From an uncultured Synergistales bacterium (lineage in GTDB: Bacteria; Synergistota; Synergistia; Synergistales; Aminobacteriaceae): 64,000 nt of DNA. Location: positions 140,438-204,437 of the forward strand of contig CAJOMU010000005.1 of assembly GCA_905235735.1 (NCBI GenBank). Direction: 5' to 3'. Both the position numbers and the translations under genes were made by a program. Below are positions 43,338 to 50,752 of this stretch, in pieces (position 1 is the stretch's first letter; each line of letters opens with the position of its first letter). Under the pieces are notes generated by a model. That model did no database searches. It was given only the letters and a program-made list of their open reading frames with translations, and was not told the DNA's origin.

Positions 43338-44843
43338 TTAAATTCTTCCGTAGAGTTTACATGCCGATCTTATTCTGTCTGATAATCCCTCATGAATTGC
43401 ATCATCGGACATCCTCCATGACCAGTTACCCGAAGGCGTTGAAGGAATATTTACTCTTGCATCAGCACCGAGACGCAGATAATCCTGCATCGGAATTATC
43501 GCAGTGTCTGCCACAGAACTCACGGCTAACCTCGTAACCTCTGACGTAAATATATATCCGTCCATAACATCACGGCCAATGTATGACGCGAAATTCTTTA
43601 TCTCGTTTTCTGTCGCATCATTCTCAAACCATCCGCGAGATGTGTTATTGTCGTGCGTACCCGTGTATACAACGCTGTCCCTCGTGTGATTGTGTGGTGC
43701 ATACGGATTATCTGAAGGATTGCCGAACGCAAAATGAAGTATCAGCATTCCGGGAAGATTCATCTCCTTGCGAAGCTCTTCAACATCAGGCGTAATGATT
43801 CCGAGATTCTCTGCCCAGAATGGCATCTCTGGAAATTCTCTCTTCAGTGCCGCAAAGAACTCCTTGTACGGTACATCAATCCATTCACCATTTATCGCAG
43901 TCTCCTCACCAGACGGAACGGCCCAGTACGCTACAAGCCCTCTGAAATGATCTATGCGTACCCTGTCGAATAATCCGAGAAGATTCTTCAGACGCATAAG
44001 CCACCAGTCAAAGCCTCGTTCCTTCATTACGTCCCATTTGTAGCACGGATTTCCCCAGAGCTGCCCCGTTGCACTGAAATAATCAGGCGGTACTCCTGCA
44101 ACCGTTACGGGATTCAAATCTTCATCGAGGTCAAAGAGTTCCGGGTTCTGCCATACATCTGCACAGTCCATCGTTACGTACAGAGGCATATCTCCGATAA
44201 GCTCAATGTGCATTTCATTCAGATACTTCCTGAGTGCCTTTGCCTGTCTGAAGAATATATACTGATAGAACTCCTGACGCGATATTTCTTCTGCGTATTC
44301 ATTCCTGAATCTCCTCATTGCTTCCGGCTGTCTGTGCTTCAATTCATCCTGCCAGTCATACCACGCTGCTCCCCCCGAAACCTGCTTTATCACGCTGAAC
44401 AATGCAAAGTCCTCAAGCCATTTCGTATTTTCGCAGAACAATTTGAAGTCCGATACACTGCCCCTCATGTAACGTTTGTATGCCGCATTGAGTATCTCCG
44501 TCTTGAACTCACGGGCTGATTCGTAATCTGTGCGTTCAGGGTTCTTAGTGAAATTATATTTTGCCGCATACTTCTCTAACTCTTCGGGTGTAATCAGATT
44601 CTCATCAAGCAATATTTCAGGACTGACTAACAGATAGTTTCCTGCAAATGCTGACGTTGGACTATAAGGTGAATTCCCGCACCCTGAATCAACTGTCGTC
44701 AATGGGAGTACCTGCCACATTGATTGTCCTGCATCATGAAGAAACTTCGCGAATTTAAACGCTTCAGGCCCTAAATCACCAATGCCGTATCTTGATGGAA
44801 GAGATGTTAACGGCAGTAATATCCCTGCACTTCTTTTTCTCAT
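43338..44843 (-). CDS. malQ: 4-alpha-glucanotransferase
   Basis: A 501-residue GH77 enzyme of normal bacterial length. Motifs: LLPLTSLPSRYGIGDLGPEA (N-terminus), WQVLPLTTVDSGCGNSPYSP, RVRIDHFRGLVAYW (nucleophile Asp), FWAENLGIITPDVEELR (acid/base Glu) and VYTGTHDNNTSRGW. It moves alpha-1,4-glucan segments in glycogen and maltodextrin metabolism. No other glycogen gene is near. The stop codon lies within the TTTAAC target next to the solo IS605-type left end, so the insertion left the protein complete. Confidence 0.95.
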   Translation of the reverse strand: MRKRSAGILLPLTSLPSRYGIGDLGPEAFKFAKFLHDAGQSMWQVLPLTTVDSGCGNSPYSPTSAFAGNYLLVSPEILLDENLITPEELEKYAAKYNFTKNPERTDYESAREFKTEILNAAYKRYMRGSVSDFKLFCENTKWLEDFALFSVIKQVSGGAAWYDWQDELKHRQPEAMRRFRNEYAEEISRQEFYQYIFFRQAKALRKYLNEMHIELIGDMPLYVTMDCADVWQNPELFDLDEDLNPVTVAGVPPDYFSATGQLWGNPCYKWDVMKERGFDWWLMRLKNLLGLFDRVRIDHFRGLVAYWAVPSGEETAINGEWIDVPYKEFFAALKREFPEMPFWAENLGIITPDVEELRKEMNLPGMLILHFAFGNPSDNPYAPHNHTRDSVVYTGTHDNNTSRGWFENDATENEIKNFASYIGRDVMDGYIFTSEVTRLAVSSVADTAIIPMQDYLRLGADARVNIPSTPSGNWSWRMSDDAIHEGLSDRIRSACKLYGRI

Positions 44844-44872
44844 ATGAATTTCTTTCCTCTCAGAAAAATTTT

Positions 44873-46192
44873 TTATACCGCTCCTGAATCATATACAGTA
44901 CATCCTGCTATGAATGTCATGCTCACGTCTATTCCCGCTATTTCCTCTGGTCTCACTGAAAACGGATCCTGTTCAAGCACAACCATATCTGCATCATTTC
45001 CTACAGCAAGTTCTCCGCGATGTGAATCAACTCCTCCGTTCCATGATGCTCCCCATGTATATACGCTCAATGCTTCAGCAACACTCAGACCGTCAGATAC
45101 CATTTTGCTGATGTTCTTCATTGGAGGCACAAGGACTTCATCACTTCCCGCTGAAATCACAAGTCCGTTTCTGAATGCATCATGAATGAATGTGTCATCA
45201 TGGCCATGTATCAAAATTCCTCCGAGATTGAGAATTTTCATTCTGTCGGTTATGCTCGCACTTACATCACGGATTACATGCCTCGAACTTTTCCGCACTC
45301 TCTTTATGACGTGTTCAAGTGCGTTGATACATGATTTGTTGTTGTCGCTGATTATCTGACAACCCGATAGATGAGCTGACGTTATCATACCTTTCTGTTC
45401 TTTCTGGTCTAGCTGTCCGTTTATGAGAATTCCTCCGAGCCTGCAAAATGGCAAACCGTCTCCTGTGCGTAATCCCGTTGAGAGAAATTCATTGAGTGAA
45501 TGAACATCATCAAATCCGAAATTCGTGCGCATTCTGAACGTGAACATATCAATTGCCTCACCGAACAATATATCCCAAAGTCTTTTTGCGTCTCCGTAGA
45601 AGTCAGACCATATTTCTGTTATTCCCAGTGCATTAATCTTAGGGCCGTATGTCTTCACGAGATACAGTATATCTTCAGTGCTGAAGTCTGGAAGGTGCTG
45701 ATTGAATTCATCAAGTTCAACGTTATCCTGAGGCATATTGAATTCATTCATTGCCTGAGTGTTTAATACTGCATGACTGTTTCTTGAATCTATGACTGCA
45801 CAGGGCAATGCTGAAATCAAATCGTCAATGTCATCGCGTGAGATAACTATATCATCAGGAAGATTATTCGCGATATACCACCCTCTTAATGGCTTTGGGT
45901 TTGCATGTGCGTATGTGCTCAGTGAATCTCCGAACTCTTTTAATGAATGCACACTGCTCAAATTCAGACGTTCCTGATTCTCTGACCATGAAAGGAAATC
46001 GAGACCTGTATCACAGAATCCAGGAAGAACAGTTCTGCCTCGAAGGTCAATAATTTTTCCGTCGAGACTGCTTGCAGTATCACCTATTGAAACTATACGG
46101 CCATGTTCAAACGTTATGTTCGATGATATTCCTGAAGCTGTATGAATACGTCCGTTGATGAGTGAAAGTTTTTCGTTCTGGGTCTGCTCCAA
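44873..46192 (-). CDS. Amidohydrolase_3-like protein with degenerate metal site
   Basis: A 439-residue relative of YtcJ-type amidohydrolases, which usually have about 530. It starts at TTG (46192) behind AAGGGGGG. The fold is recognisable: LINGRIHTASG and IIDLRGRTVLPGFCDT at the start, AVIDSRNSHAVLNTQAM in place of the usual SxDGHSxxxNS, ILIHGHDDTF, AGSDEVLVPPM and a C-terminal ELAVGNDADMVVLEQDPF. The HxH after the PGF (usually PGFxDxHxH) is replaced by DTGLDF, so two metal ligands are gone. It may be inactive, bind one metal, or be a sensor. Nothing in the neighbourhood explains its role. Confidence 0.75.
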   Translation of the reverse strand: MEQTQNEKLSLINGRIHTASGISSNITFEHGRIVSIGDTASSLDGKIIDLRGRTVLPGFCDTGLDFLSWSENQERLNLSSVHSLKEFGDSLSTYAHANPKPLRGWYIANNLPDDIVISRDDIDDLISALPCAVIDSRNSHAVLNTQAMNEFNMPQDNVELDEFNQHLPDFSTEDILYLVKTYGPKINALGITEIWSDFYGDAKRLWDILFGEAIDMFTFRMRTNFGFDDVHSLNEFLSTGLRTGDGLPFCRLGGILINGQLDQKEQKGMITSAHLSGCQIISDNNKSCINALEHVIKRVRKSSRHVIRDVSASITDRMKILNLGGILIHGHDDTFIHDAFRNGLVISAGSDEVLVPPMKNISKMVSDGLSVAEALSVYTWGASWNGGVDSHRGELAVGNDADMVVLEQDPFSVRPEEIAGIDVSMTFIAGCTVYDSGAV

Positions 46193-46215
46193 TAAAAAAA
46201 GCCCCCCTTCGTAAA

Positions 46216-46252
46216 ATAATAGCCCGCCCGATTGAAGGCAGGCTGTGTGATT
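46216..46252 (-). terminator. Terminator after the small gene at 46258
   Basis: On the minus strand AGCCTGCC pairs with GGGCGGGCT (within 46252-46227), followed by ATTATTTTA. Confidence 0.6.
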
Positions 46253-46257
46253 GATTG

Positions 46258-46518
46258 CTAGTATAGCCCGCTGTGCTGAGTTCCTATGCCGAATATCTGG
46301 AGTGATTGCTCCATCATTTCATTCTGTGCATTCACCAGCCACGCGCCTACTGCCATTTGAACCTTTGCTGTGCTCATATCCATTGATGCTTCTGCTATGC
46401 TCATAGGGTCAGTGCTTTCCATAACTTTTGCACTTGCCGCATTTGATGTGTTCATTGCGTTCTGCATCATTGCGAGTCCGTTCTGTCCGAGAGTGTCAAA
46501 GCTCTTTAGGTTGACCAT
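46258..46518 (-). CDS. Small helical protein of unknown function
   Basis: An 86-residue protein starting at the ATG at 46518 behind AAGGAGATG; an in-frame start at 46566 adds a leader without support. It is Met-, Ala- and Gln-rich (GLAMMQNAMNTSNAASAKVM, TAKVQMAVGAWLVNAQNEMM) and should be mostly helical, without a signal peptide. It recalls in style the small YjfB-like proteins and other short helical assembly proteins, but I cannot assign it to a family. It has its own terminator. The second IS605-type relic begins 37 bases upstream of its start. Confidence 0.6.
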   Translation of the reverse strand: MVNLKSFDTLGQNGLAMMQNAMNTSNAASAKVMESTDPMSIAEASMDMSTAKVQMAVGAWLVNAQNEMMEQSLQIFGIGTQHSGLY

Positions 46519-46555
46519 GAAAAATACATCTCCTTTCGTGATAACATATTTTAAC

Positions 46556-46834
46556 AAACCGCGCAAGAAGTCTCCCGCCTCTAAGCGTAGACGGTGAGAT
46601 GAATTGTGCTAATTGAGTTGAGTTTTTATGATAAAATAACAAAAAATAATATTAGCGATTATGTCTTGTGTGAAACGAAAACCAAGTAAGCACAAAAATC
46701 GCAAACTACCGTAGGGACTACGGGAAGTAACGCCTATGGAGAGGGTGTAAGACGACTTCAGCCAGTAACATCGGTTGTAGCGCAGTCTTCGTTGAAGTAG
46801 GAAGCCGCAACTTCAATAAGTGGCGGTAGTTCAC
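46556..46834 (+). mobile_element. IS200/IS605-type relic retaining the 3' end of tnpB
   Basis: The left end follows TTTAAC (46550-46555) and shares the CGCGCAAGAAGTCTCC start with the solo end at 43263-43336. The right end has a 9-bp hairpin with one mismatch (46805-46813 with 46818-46826) and finishes at GTTCAC. Inside, one plus frame reads KHKNRKLP, stop, GLREVTPMERV, and then another frame AYGEGVRRLQPVTSVVAQSS, which resemble the C-terminal end of IS605-family TnpB with stops and shifts. The element is 279 bases and cannot move alone. It fills most of the gene-free stretch 46519-46910; the remainder is leader of the next gene. Confidence 0.75.
46705..46834 (+). ncRNA. Candidate omega-RNA-like structured segment of the IS605 relic
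   Basis: TnpB guide RNAs come from the 3' end of tnpB and the right end of the element. This segment keeps a perfect hairpin CCGTAG-GGA-CTACGG (46709-46723), more pairing near CGACTTCA/TGAAGT, and the right-end hairpin. If transcribed, the guide would start at about 46835. Expression and any partner TnpB elsewhere in the genome are unknown. Confidence 0.3.
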
Positions 46835-46910
46835 CAGTAGTATACAACTTTACATTTATATTTTCGTATCTTAAAATTCATCAACTGTAAGGAGGTTTCA
46901 CATTATATCA

Positions 46911-47591
46911 ATGAAACATATTATTTCACTTACGCTCGCAGTTATGATTCTCGTTTTTGCATCTTCAGTTTCATACGCTGATGTCAAAGACGGATTCTAC
47001 ATGAAAAAGATTGATGATGAAATTTTTTCACGCATCAAGGGAAAGTCATTCAAGGATAACTGCACACTTCCGAGAGAAGATTTACGTTATCTTCATGTTC
47101 TTCACAAAGACCTCGAAGGCAATACTCACGAGGGAGAATTAATCTGCAACGTCTACATAGCATATGATGTTCTCGATATTCTCATGAAACTTTACGAGGC
47201 GAATTATCCGATTGAAAAGATTCGTCTTGTTGATGAGTATAATGCAGACGATGAGACTTCAATGCGCGATAATAACTCGTCATCATTCAATTTCAGGTTC
47301 ATATCGCACACAACGAAAATCTCAAAGCATGGTCTTGGCCTCGCGGTGGACATCAATACGCTGTACAATCCATACGTGAACAGGAAAGGTGAAACTGAAC
47401 CGGCAACAGCAGGAGCATATTTAGACAGGACAAAGGATTTCCCGTACAAGATTGACCACAATGATTTATGCTTCAAGCTGTTCACTGAGCATGGATTTGA
47501 ATGGGGCGGAGACTGGAAGAGTGTGAAGGACTATCAGCACTTTGAAGTTCCAGACAGAATGACGGCCATACTTTACCCTGATAACAAATAG
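46911..47591 (+). CDS. M15 family D-Ala-D-Ala carboxypeptidase-like protein
   Basis: A 226-residue exported peptidase with a signal peptide (MKHIISLTLAVMILVFASSV, cleaved near YA/DV). The M15 zinc site is visible: SKHGLGLAVDINTLYNPYV (His and Asp) and WKSVKDYQHFEVP (catalytic Asp and third His nearby). YLHVLHKDLEGNTHEGELIC is the conserved N-terminal block of the M15C group. It should cut peptidoglycan peptides in the periplasm. The AAGGAGG lies about 15 bases before the ATG, which is rather far; no better start is seen. The IS605-type relic ends 76 bases upstream. Confidence 0.88.
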   Translation: MKHIISLTLAVMILVFASSVSYADVKDGFYMKKIDDEIFSRIKGKSFKDNCTLPREDLRYLHVLHKDLEGNTHEGELICNVYIAYDVLDILMKLYEANYPIEKIRLVDEYNADDETSMRDNNSSSFNFRFISHTTKISKHGLGLAVDINTLYNPYVNRKGETEPATAGAYLDRTKDFPYKIDHNDLCFKLFTEHGFEWGGDWKSVKDYQHFEVPDRMTAILYPDNK

Positions 47592-47608
47592 GAGGAGGAA
47601 ATATCGCA

Positions 47609-47851
47609 ATGGAAACACGGGTAGCAGTGATGAGTATCATAGTAGAAGATACGAAATCAATTGAGACGCTCAACGGAATACTTCACGAGTACAGAGACTA
47701 CATCATCGGCAGAATGGGATTGCCCTACAAACCGAAGCACATCAACATAATCAGCATAGCACTAGATGCACCGCAGGATGTGATTTCGGCGTTGTCCGGC
47801 AGAATAGGAAATCTTGAAGGCGTGAACGTAAAAACGGCGTTCTCAAAGTAG
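47609..47851 (+). CDS. Iron-only hydrogenase system regulator (TM1266 type)
   Basis: An 80-residue ACT-like protein that matches the TM1266 family along its whole length: METRVAVMSIIVEDTKSIET, LNGILHEYRDYIIGRMGLPY, INIISIALDAPQDVISALSG and VNVKTAFSK. The family is found next to [FeFe]-hydrogenase maturation genes and is thought to have a regulatory role that is not settled. AGGAGGAGG lies ten bases before the ATG. It is six bases upstream of hydE, so they are one operon. Confidence 0.92.
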   Translation: METRVAVMSIIVEDTKSIETLNGILHEYRDYIIGRMGLPYKPKHINIISIALDAPQDVISALSGRIGNLEGVNVKTAFSK

Positions 47852-47857
47852 GAAACA

Positions 47858-48922
47858 ATGAATCAAATTCTCCCCTTAGTGAAGAAACTATCGGATACAC
47901 ATTCGCTTGAACTCTCAGAGTATGAAGAGCTTATCCTGAATCGCAATAGTGAATCTGAGAGACAATTACGAAATCTCGCAGTGAGTGTGAGGCATGAGAT
48001 ATACGGCTATGATGTTTATGTTCGGGGCTTAATTGAACTCTCGAACATCTGCCGCAATGACTGCCTGTACTGCGGAATTCGGAGGAGCAACACTAACTGT
48101 GATAGATACAGACTGACCCCTGAAGAGATTATTGCGTGTTCAGATGAAGGATATGAATTAGGGTTCAGGACGTTTGTGCTTCAAGGAGGGGAGGATTCAT
48201 TCTTCAATGATGATGTGTTAGGCGGGATTGTCAGAGAGATTAAAGCGAGACATTCTGATTGTGCGGTTACGTTATCGATGGGTGAAAGGAGCTATGAGAG
48301 CTACAAGTACCTTCGTGAATGCGGAGCTGACAGATACTTACTCAGGCATGAGACAGCAGACAGAGATCACTACATGAAGTTACACCCTCAATCGATGTCC
48401 TACGATAACCGCATGAAGTGTCTGCGTGAACTTCGTGAACTGGGCTATCAGGTTGGATGTGGATTCATGGTTGGGTCTCCGTATCAGACGGTGAAGACGC
48501 TTGCAGAGGATTTAAAGTTCATTGAGGAATTCAAGCCAGAGATGTGCGGAATAGGGCCATTCATACCGCATAAGGATACGCCGTTTCATGATTATCCTGC
48601 TGGAACTCTTGAGCTTACGTGTTATCTTCTCTCAATCATTCGTCTCATTCATCCGCCTGTATTGCTTCCTTCAACGACAGCATTGGGAACTATTGATCCT
48701 CTTGGGCGAGAGAAGGGCATAATGTCGGGAGCTAATGTTGTTATGCCGAACTTATCACCTGTGAGGGTACGGAAGAAGTATGAGCTTTATGACAACAAGA
48801 TATGCACGGGAGAAGAGTCAGCGCAATGCCGTGAATGTCTGAGCAGAAGAATGAAATCAATCGGCTATAAAGTTGTGATTAACAAAGGGGATATAAGAAA
48901 AGATTATGCAAATCACTTATGA
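47858..48922 (+). CDS. hydE: [FeFe] hydrogenase H-cluster maturase HydE (radical SAM)
   Basis: A 354-residue HydE. The radical SAM cluster motif is CRNDCLYCGIRRSN (CxxxCxxC, about residue 63). YRLTPEEIIACSDEGYELGF, TFVLQGGED, YLLRHETADRDHYMKLHP, VGCGFMVGSPYQT and LPSTTALGTIDPLGREKGIM are family features. It takes part in making the dithiomethylamine-bearing H-cluster precursor together with HydG and HydF, neither of which is in the window. It overlaps the following unknown gene by 17 bases. Confidence 0.95.
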   Translation: MNQILPLVKKLSDTHSLELSEYEELILNRNSESERQLRNLAVSVRHEIYGYDVYVRGLIELSNICRNDCLYCGIRRSNTNCDRYRLTPEEIIACSDEGYELGFRTFVLQGGEDSFFNDDVLGGIVREIKARHSDCAVTLSMGERSYESYKYLRECGADRYLLRHETADRDHYMKLHPQSMSYDNRMKCLRELRELGYQVGCGFMVGSPYQTVKTLAEDLKFIEEFKPEMCGIGPFIPHKDTPFHDYPAGTLELTCYLLSIIRLIHPPVLLPSTTALGTIDPLGREKGIMSGANVVMPNLSPVRVRKKYELYDNKICTGEESAQCRECLSRRMKSIGYKVVINKGDIRKDYANHL

Positions 48923-49472
48923 GCTTATTAAATCACTTCGTGAAGAACGGCCAGGAATATTTAACTGGCTTCTTGATGGTTATAATATTGTGCGTGAACA
49001 GGGAGGTTTCTCTTTCGATATTGATAAAATGAAAACGAAAGAGCGCAGGTTGTTCAAGCGTAGAATTGCAACTGTAACAGAAATTCTGACAAAAGTTTTT
49101 GGGGAAGAAGAAATGCAGCATCTAAAAGAACGAGGATTACTGGATGGATTACCTGAAAAATTGTATAGGCAACAGAAATTTTCAGTAGCCGCGTTCAATC
49201 AAGCCAAGCAACATCCAAGTGGTATTGTGGGATGGCTTGAAGAGGGTAATCGCAGAGTCCAAGATAAAGGCGGTGCTGAATACTTAGCTTCAAAGCTTGC
49301 GAGCATGGATGAAGATGCTAGAGAAGAGTTTATGCAAGAAATTTCTCAATTTATGGAAATGATACAGGACGATTTATCTCAAACCCCTGCAGAACGTAAT
49401 GAAGCTCTGCGAAAAATTGAGGAAGTAGACAAATTACTAAAGCAAAAGTTATCGCAGAAAAACAGAATATAG
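48906..49472 (+). CDS. Helical protein of unknown function after hydE
   Basis: A 188-residue soluble protein, Lys/Glu/Gln-rich and probably all helical. Two stretches look like internal repeats: RPGIFNWLLDGYNIVREQGG with later HPSGIVGWLEEGNRRVQDKGG (Trp-Leu-x-x-Gly-x-x-x-x-x-x-x-Gly-Gly). It has no cysteines and no signal peptide. I recognise no family. It overlaps hydE by 17 bases; the nearest GGGG is about 15 bases from the ATG, so the start is not certain, with a later Met at 49028. A terminator follows, closing the hydR-hydE operon, so a link to hydrogenase is possible but unproven. Confidence 0.6.
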   Translation: MQITYELIKSLREERPGIFNWLLDGYNIVREQGGFSFDIDKMKTKERRLFKRRIATVTEILTKVFGEEEMQHLKERGLLDGLPEKLYRQQKFSVAAFNQAKQHPSGIVGWLEEGNRRVQDKGGAEYLASKLASMDEDAREEFMQEISQFMEMIQDDLSQTPAERNEALRKIEEVDKLLKQKLSQKNRI

Positions 49473-49480
49473 GATTTCAT

Positions 49481-49517
49481 GGCTCTTTGAAAATTTTTTC
49501 TCAAGGAGTCTCTTTTT
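49481..49517 (+). terminator. Terminator after the hydE operon
   Basis: GGCTCTTTGA (49481-49490) pairs with TCAAGGAGTC (49501-49510), G-T pairs included, then CTTTTT. Confidence 0.75.
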
Positions 49518-49551
49518 ATACTAACATTAAGAGCTTTTCACATTTTCTTCA

Positions 49552-49578
49552 TTGCATTGTGTTTCACTATGCTATAAT
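49552..49578 (+). promoter_or_regulatory. Promoter of the RND efflux operon
   Basis: An extended -10 (TGCTATAAT, TATAAT at 49573-49578) lies about 53 bases before the adaptor gene. TTGCAT at 49552-49557 is a possible -35 with a short 15-base spacer. Confidence 0.5.
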
Positions 49579-49630
49579 TCGTTCTCGATTAAAGATACGG
49601 ACAAATTAATTACGGAGGCGATTTTACTTT

Positions 49631-50737
49631 ATGCTTAAATTTTTTACTCGCATAAGACTTCTTTTATGGATACTCGCTGTCATCGGTTTAGGTGCCCTCG
49701 TTGGCAGTCAGGTACTCGCAAAATTAGCACAGGCAGAAGCAAATTTACGTTCATTAGAGACAGAAACAGTTACAACTTATCCAGTCGAAACAGAAACATT
49801 AACCACAACTAACTGGCAGACATGGAGAAGCTATTACGGTCAGGCAAAGAGCGCTCACACTCAGAACATAACGACATACGAACGCGAAATAGTAAGAACC
49901 GTTAATGTTGATGTCGGAAGCCCTGTTAAAGCAGGTCAGACGGTAATCACTCTTCAGGTTGCGGCAAGAGGTGCACAGGTTCAGTCAGGAAAGACTGCAT
50001 ACGATGAGGCCAAGCTGAATTACGACAGACTGAAGCAATTAAACAGGAAAGGCGGAATCTCACAGAGTGAAGTTGATGCAGCATACGCAAGACTGAAATC
50101 AACAGAGGCAGCATTGAAATCATCGCAATCAACCTTACAGCGTACTAGTCTGAAGGCAAGCATAAACGGAATCGTAAGCGCAAGGAACGTTGAACCTGGA
50201 GAAATTGCAGAAGCAGGTGCAGTCCTTCTCTCAATCGTTGACCCAAAGGAAATGGAAGCCGAATTAATGGTGTCAAAGAAAGACATCATGAAGATAAACA
50301 CTAACACTCCCGTAGAAATTTATGTAGACGGAACAACACATAAAGGCTGGGTTAAACGCACAAGTCCAGAAGCACAAAAGGGTTCAGGATTATATCCCGT
50401 CGTTGTAGGACTGCCGGAGGATTCTGGAATACTTCCGGGAACTTACGTTGAAGGCAGATTCATGGTGAACAGTCAGCAGAACGTTGTCGTCATTCCCTCG
50501 AACGTTGTACTCTATCGCGGTACTACACAGTCAGTGTATCTTGCGGACGGAGGAAAAGCTAAACTAGTTGCAATTACGACAGGCGAAGGTAAAGAAGGCA
50601 GAGTAGTTGTAACCTCAGGACTCAAACCAGGAGATAATCTCATCACAAGCGGCAACCGCGTACTCTATGACGGAGCAGAAATAGTACGCAATGTTGATGT
50701 TGCCGGCAAAAATAATAAATCAAACACTAACGGATAA
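49631..50737 (+). CDS. RND efflux periplasmic adaptor subunit
   Basis: A 368-residue membrane-fusion protein. It has an N-terminal membrane anchor (LLLWILAVIGLGALVG), a biotinyl-lipoyl-like half (TVNVDVGSPVKAGQTVITLQ), a helical hairpin (about 125-175) and the second lipoyl half (TSLKASINGIVSARNVEPGE), then beta-barrel and membrane-proximal domains (LPGTYVEGRFMVNSQQNVVV). It bridges the RND pump and an outer membrane channel. No TolC-like gene is nearby, so the operon depends on a channel encoded elsewhere. The permease gene begins 15 bases later. Confidence 0.9.
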   Translation: MLKFFTRIRLLLWILAVIGLGALVGSQVLAKLAQAEANLRSLETETVTTYPVETETLTTTNWQTWRSYYGQAKSAHTQNITTYEREIVRTVNVDVGSPVKAGQTVITLQVAARGAQVQSGKTAYDEAKLNYDRLKQLNRKGGISQSEVDAAYARLKSTEAALKSSQSTLQRTSLKASINGIVSARNVEPGEIAEAGAVLLSIVDPKEMEAELMVSKKDIMKINTNTPVEIYVDGTTHKGWVKRTSPEAQKGSGLYPVVVGLPEDSGILPGTYVEGRFMVNSQQNVVVIPSNVVLYRGTTQSVYLADGGKAKLVAITTGEGKEGRVVVTSGLKPGDNLITSGNRVLYDGAEIVRNVDVAGKNNKSNTNG

Positions 50738-50752
50738 TGAGAGAATAAATTC

